From NCBI GenBank assembly GCA_013297995.1, contig JAAFJB010000005.1, forward strand, positions 1 through 64,000: 64,000 nucleotides of DNA, in the 5' to 3' direction. A program made the position numbers and the translations under genes. The notes under the pieces are model-generated. The model saw only the letters and a program-made list of their open reading frames with translations. It was not told where the DNA came from and searched no databases. Origin of the DNA: Chitinophagales bacterium (GTDB lineage Bacteria; Bacteroidota; Bacteroidia; Chitinophagales; Chitinophagaceae). This document shows, in pieces, positions 41,219-49,937 of this stretch; positions within the stretch are counted from its first letter, which is position 1, and each line of letters opens with the position of its first letter.

Positions 41219-41797
41219 TTAGACGATCACATTGGCGGCATAATTATCGATAAGAAACTCATAGGCATCGCCAAAGAGGTCAATTTGGTTCTAGTAAAAC
41301 TCTCCAAAATTTAATTCTTCCACACCTTTCAAAACGGATGATAAACGGCTGTTTTTTCCTTCAAGAGTATTACCCAATCGGGTACTTGTTGTATCAAAAT
41401 CGGCAAACAATCCTTTTATATCTGATTCGGATGGGTAGCCATTTGCTGAACTTTCAATAGCATCAAAAATGGCTTTTAAGTCTGTATTTAGATTTGGGTT
41501 TGTATTGGCAGTTTTGGCAACATTTACAAAAAGTTGACTTGGATAAATAAAATATCCTTTCGTTTTAATGGCATCATCTCTTATTTCGGGTGTTATTACG
41601 CCATCCAATAATTTTGTATAGTTAATGCTTTCATCACCACCTTCAATATAATTAGTAAAGTTTTCACTAATAAAGCAATAGAACAGCGTTCCTAATACAA
41701 ACTGTTTAAAATCCCATCCATCAACAGAGCCACGAACATCGTTGGCTATTCTCCATATTTTAGCTTGTAATTCTGCTCTTTGTACTGTGCTTGTCAT
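41219..41797 (-). pseudogene. hsdM: Type I restriction-modification HsdM, N-terminal remnant with in-frame stop and 3' loss
   Basis: HsdM_N sequence to NFGEFY, TAG at 41291-41293, then same-frame NQIDLFGDAYEFLIDNYAANV; catalytic region absent. Confidence 0.88.
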
Positions 41798-42053
41798 TTT
41801 TATCTTTTAATGAGTCTTCTAGTTTCTCTTTTTTCTTCTAATACGGATTTATTTCTATGCATATTTGTTTATAATGAATTCTCTTAGATAGATTTTATAA
41901 TTTACCATTTATTTATTCAAGCTATAAAATGCATGAATTGGTAATAGTCAGTATTGTTTGTGGGTTGGCATAAAATTGAACCAAAGGTAAATCACCAGCC
42001 AAAAATGAAGTGGAAAAGTGTACAGATCCAACTTTTTTTAATAAATTCATTAT

Positions 42054-43103
42054 GTGAAAAAAATAAATACCCTTTCATCTGCTCGTATTCGCCAACAATT
42101 AAAATACGATTTAATTGGTAAAGATTCTTATCGTGGCATCACTCTGAGTTATGCTTATTTGGCCAACCAAACTGGTCACTTTGCTTTGGCTTTTGCGCCC
42201 GCAGCGGGCTTGTTCATCATATTAAAAAACCATACTACTCTTGCTGATCCCGGATTATGGTCGGGCCTTATTTTTACACTGCTTTGGGTGGGCTTTGAAC
42301 TGTATAATATTTCAGTGCAATTAAAAGAAGCTAAGCAATCTAAGCAACCCTATATTTTTAAACCCGACTATAAAAATATTATTACCGATACTTTAATTGA
42401 TATGGGTTATTTTGCCCTAGGTGGATTAACATTTGCTGCGGGTGCCACTTCCTTATATGCCCATTGGTTTTTTATACTGCCCATTTTGCTTTTCTTTTTT
42501 TTATTGTATATCAGCCGCTCTTGGTATATCACTAAAATTTGCCAGCAAACGGCTTTTTACCCATATCAGTTAAGGCTAAGTCAATGGAAGCACGCTATTA
42601 GTGAATCTGATAAAAAAATAGTAGAACAATACCTTAAAGCAGATAATAAAGGCCATCATATATTGCTGTTTGGACCGCAACAAAGCGGTAAAACGGGATT
42701 GGCGGTTGCAGTAACCAATGAACATTCCATTCATAGAAAAAAATGTTTGTACCTCACGGGAACCAAACTATTTGCGCAGCTATACGATGCTAACGAAGTA
42801 CTTTTTGCAGAAGATGCATTTGCTTTATGTACTTGGCGAACAGCCGATTTTCTGGTTATTGACGATATCAACCCTGGTGATCCTATTTGGGATGAAACCA
42901 TTACAGCCGATTTATTTTTAAAACATTTAAATGCCAGGCCAGAAAATGCAATGGCATTACAGCAAAGAAATATTATTTGGGTATTGGGTAATAATACTGA
43001 AAGTGATTTAAAAAAAGACTGGACTAAACTTTTAAAATCCATATCCATTAAACCTGAAAATATTCATGCCATTCAACTGGGTAACTCTATTAGGGTAAAA
43101 TAA
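42054..43103 (+). CDS. Membrane protein with C-terminal P-loop NTPase domain, unknown (GTG start)
   Basis: About four hydrophobic helices, then Walker A GPQQSGKTG and Walker B-like DFLVIDDI. Confidence 0.65.
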   Translation: MKKINTLSSARIRQQLKYDLIGKDSYRGITLSYAYLANQTGHFALAFAPAAGLFIILKNHTTLADPGLWSGLIFTLLWVGFELYNISVQLKEAKQSKQPYIFKPDYKNIITDTLIDMGYFALGGLTFAAGATSLYAHWFFILPILLFFFLLYISRSWYITKICQQTAFYPYQLRLSQWKHAISESDKKIVEQYLKADNKGHHILLFGPQQSGKTGLAVAVTNEHSIHRKKCLYLTGTKLFAQLYDANEVLFAEDAFALCTWRTADFLVIDDINPGDPIWDETITADLFLKHLNARPENAMALQQRNIIWVLGNNTESDLKKDWTKLLKSISIKPENIHAIQLGNSIRVK

Positions 43104-43827
43104 AGTTTTCATAAGCAAAACTAATTAGTTGGGGCAGACTATTTACTTCAAACCTTCTATATAAAGGATGAATACGTTTTTCAACAGCCGATTGCGAAAC
43201 CCCATTTTTGTCGGCAATTTCTTTAAATGAAAGTCCACTTGCAATGTATGAGATGGTTTCTTTTTCTTTTTCTGAAATAGCTATATGTTTAAACAAAGCC
43301 TTATTCAAAGCTTCTTCAAATTCTTCTCTGTCTGGCCCATGCGATGAATACCGAATTACTTTACCAAATCTTAATCCCCTATTAATTTGAAATCTTCCAA
43401 TAGCTTCTTTAACGCTGCCATTGCTTTCTACACTGTATACACCCAATTTTACCATCATGGGTATAAGGCTCCCATTTTTATGGATTTTATTAATTTCCAT
43501 CGTAATAAAATACTCCAGCAATTGATGGTTTCTGCTGAGGATGAATTTTACGGCATTGTCGTTTAAATCATAAGCAAAGGGGGCATGTAAAGGATCGGTT
43601 TGTTTTACAATAGTGTGTAAGTCAATATATTGATCTTCATAGCCCAAGGTTTCTTCCCAACCAGCCGCATAAATAAGTCTGTTTTCATGAAAAGAATATA
43701 TGTAAACAGCTTCTTCGGGAAAGCGATTGATGGTTTTACTAAAATTAGTATACTCCTCACTAAAAATATCAATGGGTACTTTGGTGACTAGTTTTGGGGT
43801 ATTATACTCGGTTTGTTTATCTTCCAT
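43090..43827 (-). CDS. LuxR-type transcriptional regulator with PAS-like sensor region
   Basis: Start MEDKQTEYN; C-terminal HTH ISEKEKETISYIASGLSFKEIADKNGVSQSAVEKRIHPLYRRFEV. Confidence 0.85.
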   Translation of the reverse strand: MEDKQTEYNTPKLVTKVPIDIFSEEYTNFSKTINRFPEEAVYIYSFHENRLIYAAGWEETLGYEDQYIDLHTIVKQTDPLHAPFAYDLNDNAVKFILSRNHQLLEYFITMEINKIHKNGSLIPMMVKLGVYSVESNGSVKEAIGRFQINRGLRFGKVIRYSSHGPDREEFEEALNKALFKHIAISEKEKETISYIASGLSFKEIADKNGVSQSAVEKRIHPLYRRFEVNSLPQLISFAYENFILP

Positions 43828-43857
43828 ATCAAAAAAATGTAAAAACATTAAACACGT

Positions 43858-43875
43858 ACTGTGTAAAGACACAGT
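43858..43875. promoter_or_regulatory. Candidate operator (inverted repeat)
   Basis: ACTGTGT-AAAG-ACACAGT, perfect 7-4-7, upstream of the LuxR gene and touching the -33 element of the candidate sRNA promoter. Confidence 0.5.
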
Positions 43876-43905
43876 TGACTGGTGTTAATATTAAAGTTAG
43901 TTTTG
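43875..43905 (+). promoter_or_regulatory. Bacteroidetes-type promoter driving a candidate ncRNA
   Basis: TTG (43875-43877), 20 bp, TAGTTTTG (43898-43905). Confidence 0.6.
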
Positions 43906-43910
43906 ATTTT

Positions 43911-44066
43911 TATAAAAAACGAATAAATAGTAAAAAATCTAATTTATTCTTCAGTTTTACAATCCAATTTCTGAAAAACCGACTCTCTCTCTCTCTATTT
44001 TATTCAATAACTATCGGGGGGTAGTTATTCATTGGGTCGCATTTCGCAAGAAATGCGACTTTTTTT
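43911..44066 (+). ncRNA. Candidate small RNA, about 155 nt
   Basis: Consensus promoter upstream; stem-loops at 43921-43949, 44006-44029 and 44036-44059; T7 at 44060-44066; no plausible ORF. Confidence 0.55.
44036..44066 (+). terminator. Strong intrinsic terminator of the candidate sRNA
   Basis: GTCGCATTTC-GCAA-GAAATGCGAC followed by T7. Confidence 0.85.
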
Positions 44067-45144
44067 ATACCCTATAACAAAAGGCATTAATATTCATCCC
44101 AGCACCCACAGAGGCAAACATCACAATATCTCCAGGTAAAACTTCGTGATCTGGTATCATTCCTTTACTAACCAGATTGTACAATGTTGGAATAGTAGCC
44201 ACTGAGCTATTACCCAGCTTATGTATGCTCATGGGCATGATATGGGGAGGAATTTCTTTTAGGCCATATAGTTTGAACAATGCTTTAATAAAGCCCTCAT
44301 CCATTTTTTCATTGGCTTGATGGAGAAAAAATTTTTTTACTTCGCTTACATGAATTCCGCTTTTATCTAAACAGGCTTTCATAGCCAAGGGCACGTTTTT
44401 AAGCGCATATTCATATACTTTTCTACCCTTCATTTTAATGAAACGAACAGAAGGGTCTGCATTCGGCAAATAGGATTTACCCATAGAAATATAGTGAAGT
44501 TCATCGGTACAGTGACTTTGCATGCTTGAAGCAATAATTCCGCTGCTGTTCTCATTGCCTGGTACCGCCTCAAGTACGGTAGCACCAGCTCCGTCGCTAA
44601 AAATCATGCTATCACGGTCGTATTGATCAATTACCCTACTAAGGGTTTCAGTACCAATTACCAATACTTTTTTGGCCAATCCTGCTTTAATAAAAGCATC
44701 TGCTTGGGTTACCCCTAAAATCCATCCCGGGCATCCAAACAATACATCATATGCCACACAATTTGGGTTTTTAATTGCCAATGCATGTTTTATATGTGAT
44801 CCCAGAGAGGGTACAGCATCAGACTGGATGGTATTTTTATATACATTCCCAAAATTTTGGGCTACGATAATTTGGTCGAGGCTTTCAGGATCTATTCCCG
44901 CATTTTTAATGGCAATTTTTGCAGCAAGGGCACCCATATCTGCCGCTGTTAAATCATTACTGGCATAGCACCTTTCTACAATACCAGTTATGTCTTTAAA
45001 CTTTTCTATTATTTCAAGAGAAGGGGTAGTAATAGGCTGTTCATCTTCGGTATAAAAAACCTGCCCTTTAAAATCTGTATTGAGTTTGGTTTGAGTGGGA
45101 ATATAACATCCAGACCCTGTTATAACGGTTCTTATTAATTGCAT
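44065..45144 (-). CDS. Ketoacyl-ACP synthase III family protein (second KAS III-like gene in window)
   Basis: VLFGCPGWILG, LHQANEKM, KLGNSSVATIP. Confidence 0.88.
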   Translation of the reverse strand: MQLIRTVITGSGCYIPTQTKLNTDFKGQVFYTEDEQPITTPSLEIIEKFKDITGIVERCYASNDLTAADMGALAAKIAIKNAGIDPESLDQIIVAQNFGNVYKNTIQSDAVPSLGSHIKHALAIKNPNCVAYDVLFGCPGWILGVTQADAFIKAGLAKKVLVIGTETLSRVIDQYDRDSMIFSDGAGATVLEAVPGNENSSGIIASSMQSHCTDELHYISMGKSYLPNADPSVRFIKMKGRKVYEYALKNVPLAMKACLDKSGIHVSEVKKFFLHQANEKMDEGFIKALFKLYGLKEIPPHIMPMSIHKLGNSSVATIPTLYNLVSKGMIPDHEVLPGDIVMFASVGAGMNINAFCYRV

Positions 45145-45175
45145 CCTATCCTATTTGGCTCTCTCAAAATTAGGT

Positions 45176-45213
45176 AATATTAAAAGGGATTGCATGCAAT
45201 CCCTTTTAATATT
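45176..45213. terminator. 38-bp perfect palindrome, probably the terminator after manC
   Basis: AATATTAAAAGGGATTGCA|TGCAATCCCTTTTAATATT downstream of the manC stop. Confidence 0.7.
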
Positions 45214-45241
45214 TTATTCAACCCTTTATTTATGTTGAAAA

Positions 45242-46324
45242 TTATAAGTATTGGTCGCCTTTATTCCGTTTTACCTCGGCTACATATTCCTTAATGGCTT
45301 GTTCTTTTTCTTTTTTACAGATCAACAATACATCTTTGGTATCTACCACAATACAATCATCCAAGCCCTGTAACACTATCAGCTTATCATGAGGGGCAGA
45401 AACCATACATTTAGTAGCATCAATTACAATTACATTATCAGATGTAACCGCATTGCCGAGGTAATCTTTTTCTAGGTTATCATAAGCACTGTTCCAGGTG
45501 CCTAAATCACTCCACCCAAAAGATGAGGGAATTACATATACATTGTCTGCTTTTTCCATAATGGCAAAATCAATTGACACATTGGTACAAAGCGGATAAA
45601 TTCTATTAATGGCTTCCTTTTCGGTTGGGGTATTGAAATGGGCTTTCTCAGCATCAAAAAGCTCATACATTTCAGGTTGAAATTCTTCAAATGCCTTCAT
45701 TACATTTTTTACCTGCCAAACAAATATGCCGGCATTCCATAAGAAGTCTCCGCTGGCTAAAAATGTTTTGGCAAGCTCTAGGTTTGGCTTTTCGGTAAAG
45801 GTTTTCACCTGATAAATGCCATCAGCCACTTGCATGGGCTCATGCTGAATATAACCATAACCTGTATTGGGATGCGTTGGTTTTATGCCCAGTGTAACGA
45901 GCGACTTAATATGTGCTACAAAGTCCAGCGCTTGGTTGGTAATTTTTCTAAAGTTTTCATTGTCCAAAATCATATGATCACTTGGCGCTACAATTAGGGA
46001 AGCTTCAGGATCTTTCTGCAATAACTTATAAGAAATATAGGCCACACAGGGTGCTGTGTTTTTTCTGCTGGGTTCGGCCAGAATATTAGCAGGATCTAAT
46101 TCTGGTAATTGTTCTTTTACAATCGCTACATATTCATCAGAGGTTACTATATAAATATTTTCGTTTGGAATAAAGGCTGCATACCGCTCGTACGTCCATC
46201 GAATCAAAGATTTCCCTGTGTTTAGAATGTCTAGAAATTGTTTGGGGTAAGATGCACGGCTTTTAGGCCAAAAACGGCTTCCGATTCCGCCCGCCATAAT
46301 AGCTACATAGTGGTGTTTATTCAT
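45242..46324 (-). CDS. manC: Mannose-1-phosphate guanylyltransferase
   Basis: AIMAGGIGSRFWPKSRASYPKQFLDI; FTEKPNLELAKTFLASGDFLWNAGIF. Confidence 0.95.
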   Translation of the reverse strand: MNKHHYVAIMAGGIGSRFWPKSRASYPKQFLDILNTGKSLIRWTYERYAAFIPNENIYIVTSDEYVAIVKEQLPELDPANILAEPSRKNTAPCVAYISYKLLQKDPEASLIVAPSDHMILDNENFRKITNQALDFVAHIKSLVTLGIKPTHPNTGYGYIQHEPMQVADGIYQVKTFTEKPNLELAKTFLASGDFLWNAGIFVWQVKNVMKAFEEFQPEMYELFDAEKAHFNTPTEKEAINRIYPLCTNVSIDFAIMEKADNVYVIPSSFGWSDLGTWNSAYDNLEKDYLGNAVTSDNVIVIDATKCMVSAPHDKLIVLQGLDDCIVVDTKDVLLICKKEKEQAIKEYVAEVKRNKGDQYL

Positions 46325-46376
46325 CGTTAGAATAGTTTTTACAGGTTGGTAATAAGGGTAAAAAAGTAAAAGTTGC

Positions 46377-46428
46377 TTAGGTTAGTTGGTTTGGAATAGC
46401 CGCAGGGCTTACCTATTTGGTAACCTAA
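46377..46428 (-). promoter_or_regulatory. Possible structured RNA element in the kdsD-manC intergenic region
   Basis: Outer TTAGGTTA/TAACCTAA 8-bp stem enclosing AGCC-GCAG-GGCT hairpin. Confidence 0.35.
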
Positions 46429-46476
46429 ACATCTTAACAATTCTAAAACGATGCAGAAGCTATTTTATTGCCTCAA

Positions 46477-47448
46477 TTACACGATTCCTTCTCGTACCAA
46501 ATCGTGTAAATGTAGTATTCCGATATATACGTTATTATGGGCAACAACAAGTTGACTAATATTATGCTTTCTAAGTATTTCTAGGGCTTCAACCGCCAAA
46601 GCCTCTGGATTAACGGTAATAGGATGATCCGATAAAATATCTTTGGCAGTAATAGCGGTAATATCAGTTGATTTTTCAAGCATTCTTCTCAGATCTCCAT
46701 CTGTAATAATGCCTTTTACCATATTATTTTCATCAACAACTGCGGTAACGCCCAACCTTTTTTTAGTAATTTCTACAATCACAGCTCTTAATGAAGCGTT
46801 GGGCAATACAGCGGGTTTTTCGTTGCTGGCTATAAGCATATCAACCCTGAGATAGAGCCGTTTGCCTAAGTTGCCCCCTGGATGAAAACGGGCAAAGTCT
46901 CCAGCTTTAAATCCATTCAATTCCATCAAACATATGGCTACAACATCTCCCATTACCATTTGAGCAGTTGTGCTGCTTGTGGGTGCCAGATTATGAGGGC
47001 AAGCTTCTCTTTGAACGGTTGTATTAAGTATGAAATTAGCGTGTGTTGCTAAATAGCTATCGGTAGATCCAACCATAGCAATTAATATATTGCCAAAGTT
47101 TTTAATAAGAGGAACCAATACTTTTATTTCAGCACTTTCACCGCTTTTACTGATTAACAAAATAATATCTTGGGCTGTTATCATTCCCAAATCACCATGT
47201 ATGGCATCGGCTGCATGCATAAACAAAGCAGGAGTACCAGTAGAGTTAAGGGTGGCTACCATTTTTTTTCCAACAATGGCACTTTTGCCGATTCCACTTA
47301 CAACTACCCTACCTTGGGCAAGATGAATGGTTTGAATAACCTGTTCAAAAGACTCGTCTATATATGAGGCAAGAGTGCTTACAGACTCACACTCAATTTG
47401 TATCGTTTGTAGTGCTGTGTTTTGTATGGATGGTGTCATGCTGAGCAA
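46477..47448 (-). CDS. kdsD: Arabinose-5-phosphate isomerase (KpsF/GutQ family)
   Basis: SIS domain RVVVSGIGKSAIVGKKMVATLNSTGTPALFMHAADAIHGDLG plus CBS pair. Confidence 0.94.
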   Translation of the reverse strand: MLSMTPSIQNTALQTIQIECESVSTLASYIDESFEQVIQTIHLAQGRVVVSGIGKSAIVGKKMVATLNSTGTPALFMHAADAIHGDLGMITAQDIILLISKSGESAEIKVLVPLIKNFGNILIAMVGSTDSYLATHANFILNTTVQREACPHNLAPTSSTTAQMVMGDVVAICLMELNGFKAGDFARFHPGGNLGKRLYLRVDMLIASNEKPAVLPNASLRAVIVEITKKRLGVTAVVDENNMVKGIITDGDLRRMLEKSTDITAITAKDILSDHPITVNPEALAVEALEILRKHNISQLVVAHNNVYIGILHLHDLVREGIV

Positions 47449-47627
47449 AGATAAACTTTAACAGCTTAAGGAAGGTATTCACGTTTTAGTTCGTTAACTT
47501 CGCTCCCCTTTGGCATTTTTTTGGTATTTTAATAGAATTTTACCAAAATTTCATGCGATTTGCAATAAATTAACTAAATTATACCAAGCATAGAATGTTC
47601 TTAGCTATAGAAAAATGATTCTCTCCA

Positions 47628-49901
47628 ATGGCAACTAATACAAATAAAGCAGTGGCAAAAAAAGCCACCCCCCAAAAATCTACTCAATCAAAGGCTAACT
47701 TTTCGCATTCCTATCCTATACATAGTGCTTTGGATACGTACTTTGGATTTAAAGAATTTAAAGGAACCCAAGAAAAAACCATCAATAGTCTCCTAGATGG
47801 GAAAGATACTTTTGTAATTATGCCAACAGGCGGTGGCAAAAGCCTCTGTTACCAATTACCTGCACTTATTATGGAGGGTTGTGCCATAGTAGTATCTCCA
47901 CTAATAGCATTGATGAAAAATCAGGTAGATCTAGTAAGGGGATACAGCGAAAATGATGAAGTAGCTCATTTTCTAAATTCTTCGCTCAACAAAGGCCAAA
48001 TTAAGGCGGTAAAAGACGATTTAAATGCTGGTAAAACCAAGCTCCTTTATGTGGCTCCTGAAACACTTACCAAGCAAGAAAATCTGGAATATTTTAGCGA
48101 CTTAAAAATCTCTTTTTTTGCTGTTGATGAAGCGCATTGTATTTCAGAATGGGGGCACGATTTTAGGCCAGAATATAGGCGATTAAGGGAGATGATGGAT
48201 ATCATCAACCCAGACATTCCTGTGATAGCATTAACAGCTACTGCTACTCCTAAAGTGCAGAGTGATATTGTTAAAAATCTTGGATTAAGAAATGCTAATG
48301 TGTTTATCTCTTCTTTCAATAGAGATAATCTGTTTTATGAAATTCAGCCTAAAATTCAAAAAGAGCAAACTGTAAAAAGTATTGTAAAATTCATTAGTCA
48401 GCACAAAGGAAAAAGTGGTATCATTTATACCCTTAACCGAAAAACTACCGAAGAGCTTGCTGAATTATTAGTAGCCAATAAAATTAAGGCGGTTGCGTAT
48501 CACGCAGGATTAGATCAAAAACTTAGAGCCGATAGACAGGATCAATTTTTAAATGAAGATGTGCAAGTAATTGTTGCTACCATTGCCTTTGGTATGGGCA
48601 TTGATAAGCCCGATATTCGGTTTGTAATTCATTTTAACATTCCCAAATCTATTGAAAACTATTACCAAGAAACAGGTCGCGCTGGTAGAGATGGATTAGA
48701 GGGTATCTGTGTGCTTTACTATTCTCATAAAGACGTTTCTAAATTAGAGCACTTGATGCGCGATAAGCCCTTAAGCGAAAGAGAAGTAGGTGCTCAACTG
48801 ATAGATGAAATGGTGGCTTACTCAGAAAGTGCCGTTTGCAGAAGAAAAATTTTATTGCATTATTTTGGGGAAGATACGGAATTAGAAAACTGTGGACTAT
48901 GTGATAATTGCAAAAATCCAAAAGAGAAGTTTGAGGCAAAAACAGAAGTTGTAAAAGTATTGAAAGTAGTAAATGCCTTGGACGGAAGATTTATAACTGA
49001 TTATGTTGTGAATATTCTTTTAGGAAAGCTTACCCCGCAAAACACCATGTTTAAGCACGATGCTTCACCTGTTTTTGGAATTGGTAAAGACCAAGAGCCG
49101 CATTTGTGGAATAGTTTAATTCGCCAATTACTACTAGAGAATTATTTGCACAAAGATATTGAAGAATATGGCCTTATAAAAGTAACACCCAAAGGAGACA
49201 AGTTTTTAAAGAAACCCAGCTCTTTTAAAATGGTGTTGAATAACTTGTTTGAAGATGCTCATGCTGATGATGATGAAGGTGAATCTGCCTCTCAAACGGG
49301 TGCTGCAACAGATGAGCAGCTATTTAGTATGCTAAAAGAACTTCGCCAAAAGGAAGCTAAGAAAAAAAGCTTACCCCCTTTTGTTATTTTCTTAGAAAAT
49401 TCTTTGCAAGACATGGCTACCCTATATCCCACCACCTTAGAAGAAATGGAAAAGTGCCAAGGTGTAAGTAAGGGTAAATCTATAAAATACGGAAAACCAT
49501 TTGTAGAGTTAATTGCTGTATATGTGAAAGAAAATAATATTGAGAAGCCCGACGATTTTGTAATGCGAAGTGTTGCAAATACTGCTAGTAATAAAATATA
49601 TATTATTCAAAACGTGGATAAAAAAATTCCACTAGAAACCATCGCTCGCAATAAAAGTTTACAACTAGATGAGCTTTTAGAAGAAATGGAAACCATTGCA
49701 GCCAGCGGTACTCGGCTTAATTTAGACTACGCCATTGATGAATGGTTAGATGATGAAGATCAAGAGGAAATAATTGAATATTTTAAAAACTGCGAGACTT
49801 CTTCCTTAGAAATTGCTAAAGAAGAATTGGCAGAGTATGACTATACCCTAGAACAATTAAAAATTATGAGAATTAAGTTTCTTAGTGTGTACGGGAACTA
49901 A
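47628..49901 (+). CDS. recQ: ATP-dependent DNA helicase RecQ
   Basis: MPTGGGKSLCYQLPA, DEAHCISEWGHDFRPEY, QETGRAGRDG; RQC-like and C-terminal HRDC-like regions. Confidence 0.97.
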   Translation: MATNTNKAVAKKATPQKSTQSKANFSHSYPIHSALDTYFGFKEFKGTQEKTINSLLDGKDTFVIMPTGGGKSLCYQLPALIMEGCAIVVSPLIALMKNQVDLVRGYSENDEVAHFLNSSLNKGQIKAVKDDLNAGKTKLLYVAPETLTKQENLEYFSDLKISFFAVDEAHCISEWGHDFRPEYRRLREMMDIINPDIPVIALTATATPKVQSDIVKNLGLRNANVFISSFNRDNLFYEIQPKIQKEQTVKSIVKFISQHKGKSGIIYTLNRKTTEELAELLVANKIKAVAYHAGLDQKLRADRQDQFLNEDVQVIVATIAFGMGIDKPDIRFVIHFNIPKSIENYYQETGRAGRDGLEGICVLYYSHKDVSKLEHLMRDKPLSEREVGAQLIDEMVAYSESAVCRRKILLHYFGEDTELENCGLCDNCKNPKEKFEAKTEVVKVLKVVNALDGRFITDYVVNILLGKLTPQNTMFKHDASPVFGIGKDQEPHLWNSLIRQLLLENYLHKDIEEYGLIKVTPKGDKFLKKPSSFKMVLNNLFEDAHADDDEGESASQTGAATDEQLFSMLKELRQKEAKKKSLPPFVIFLENSLQDMATLYPTTLEEMEKCQGVSKGKSIKYGKPFVELIAVYVKENNIEKPDDFVMRSVANTASNKIYIIQNVDKKIPLETIARNKSLQLDELLEEMETIAASGTRLNLDYAIDEWLDDEDQEEIIEYFKNCETSSLEIAKEELAEYDYTLEQLKIMRIKFLSVYGN

Positions 49902-49937
49902 ACAGCTAATTGAAGAAACAGACCTAGCATTTATTGT

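Noticed and set aside
43794-44024. 76-aa plus-strand ORF over the candidate sRNA
   Set aside because: Starts inside the antisense of the LuxR gene, upstream of the predicted promoter, and has no protein-like features.
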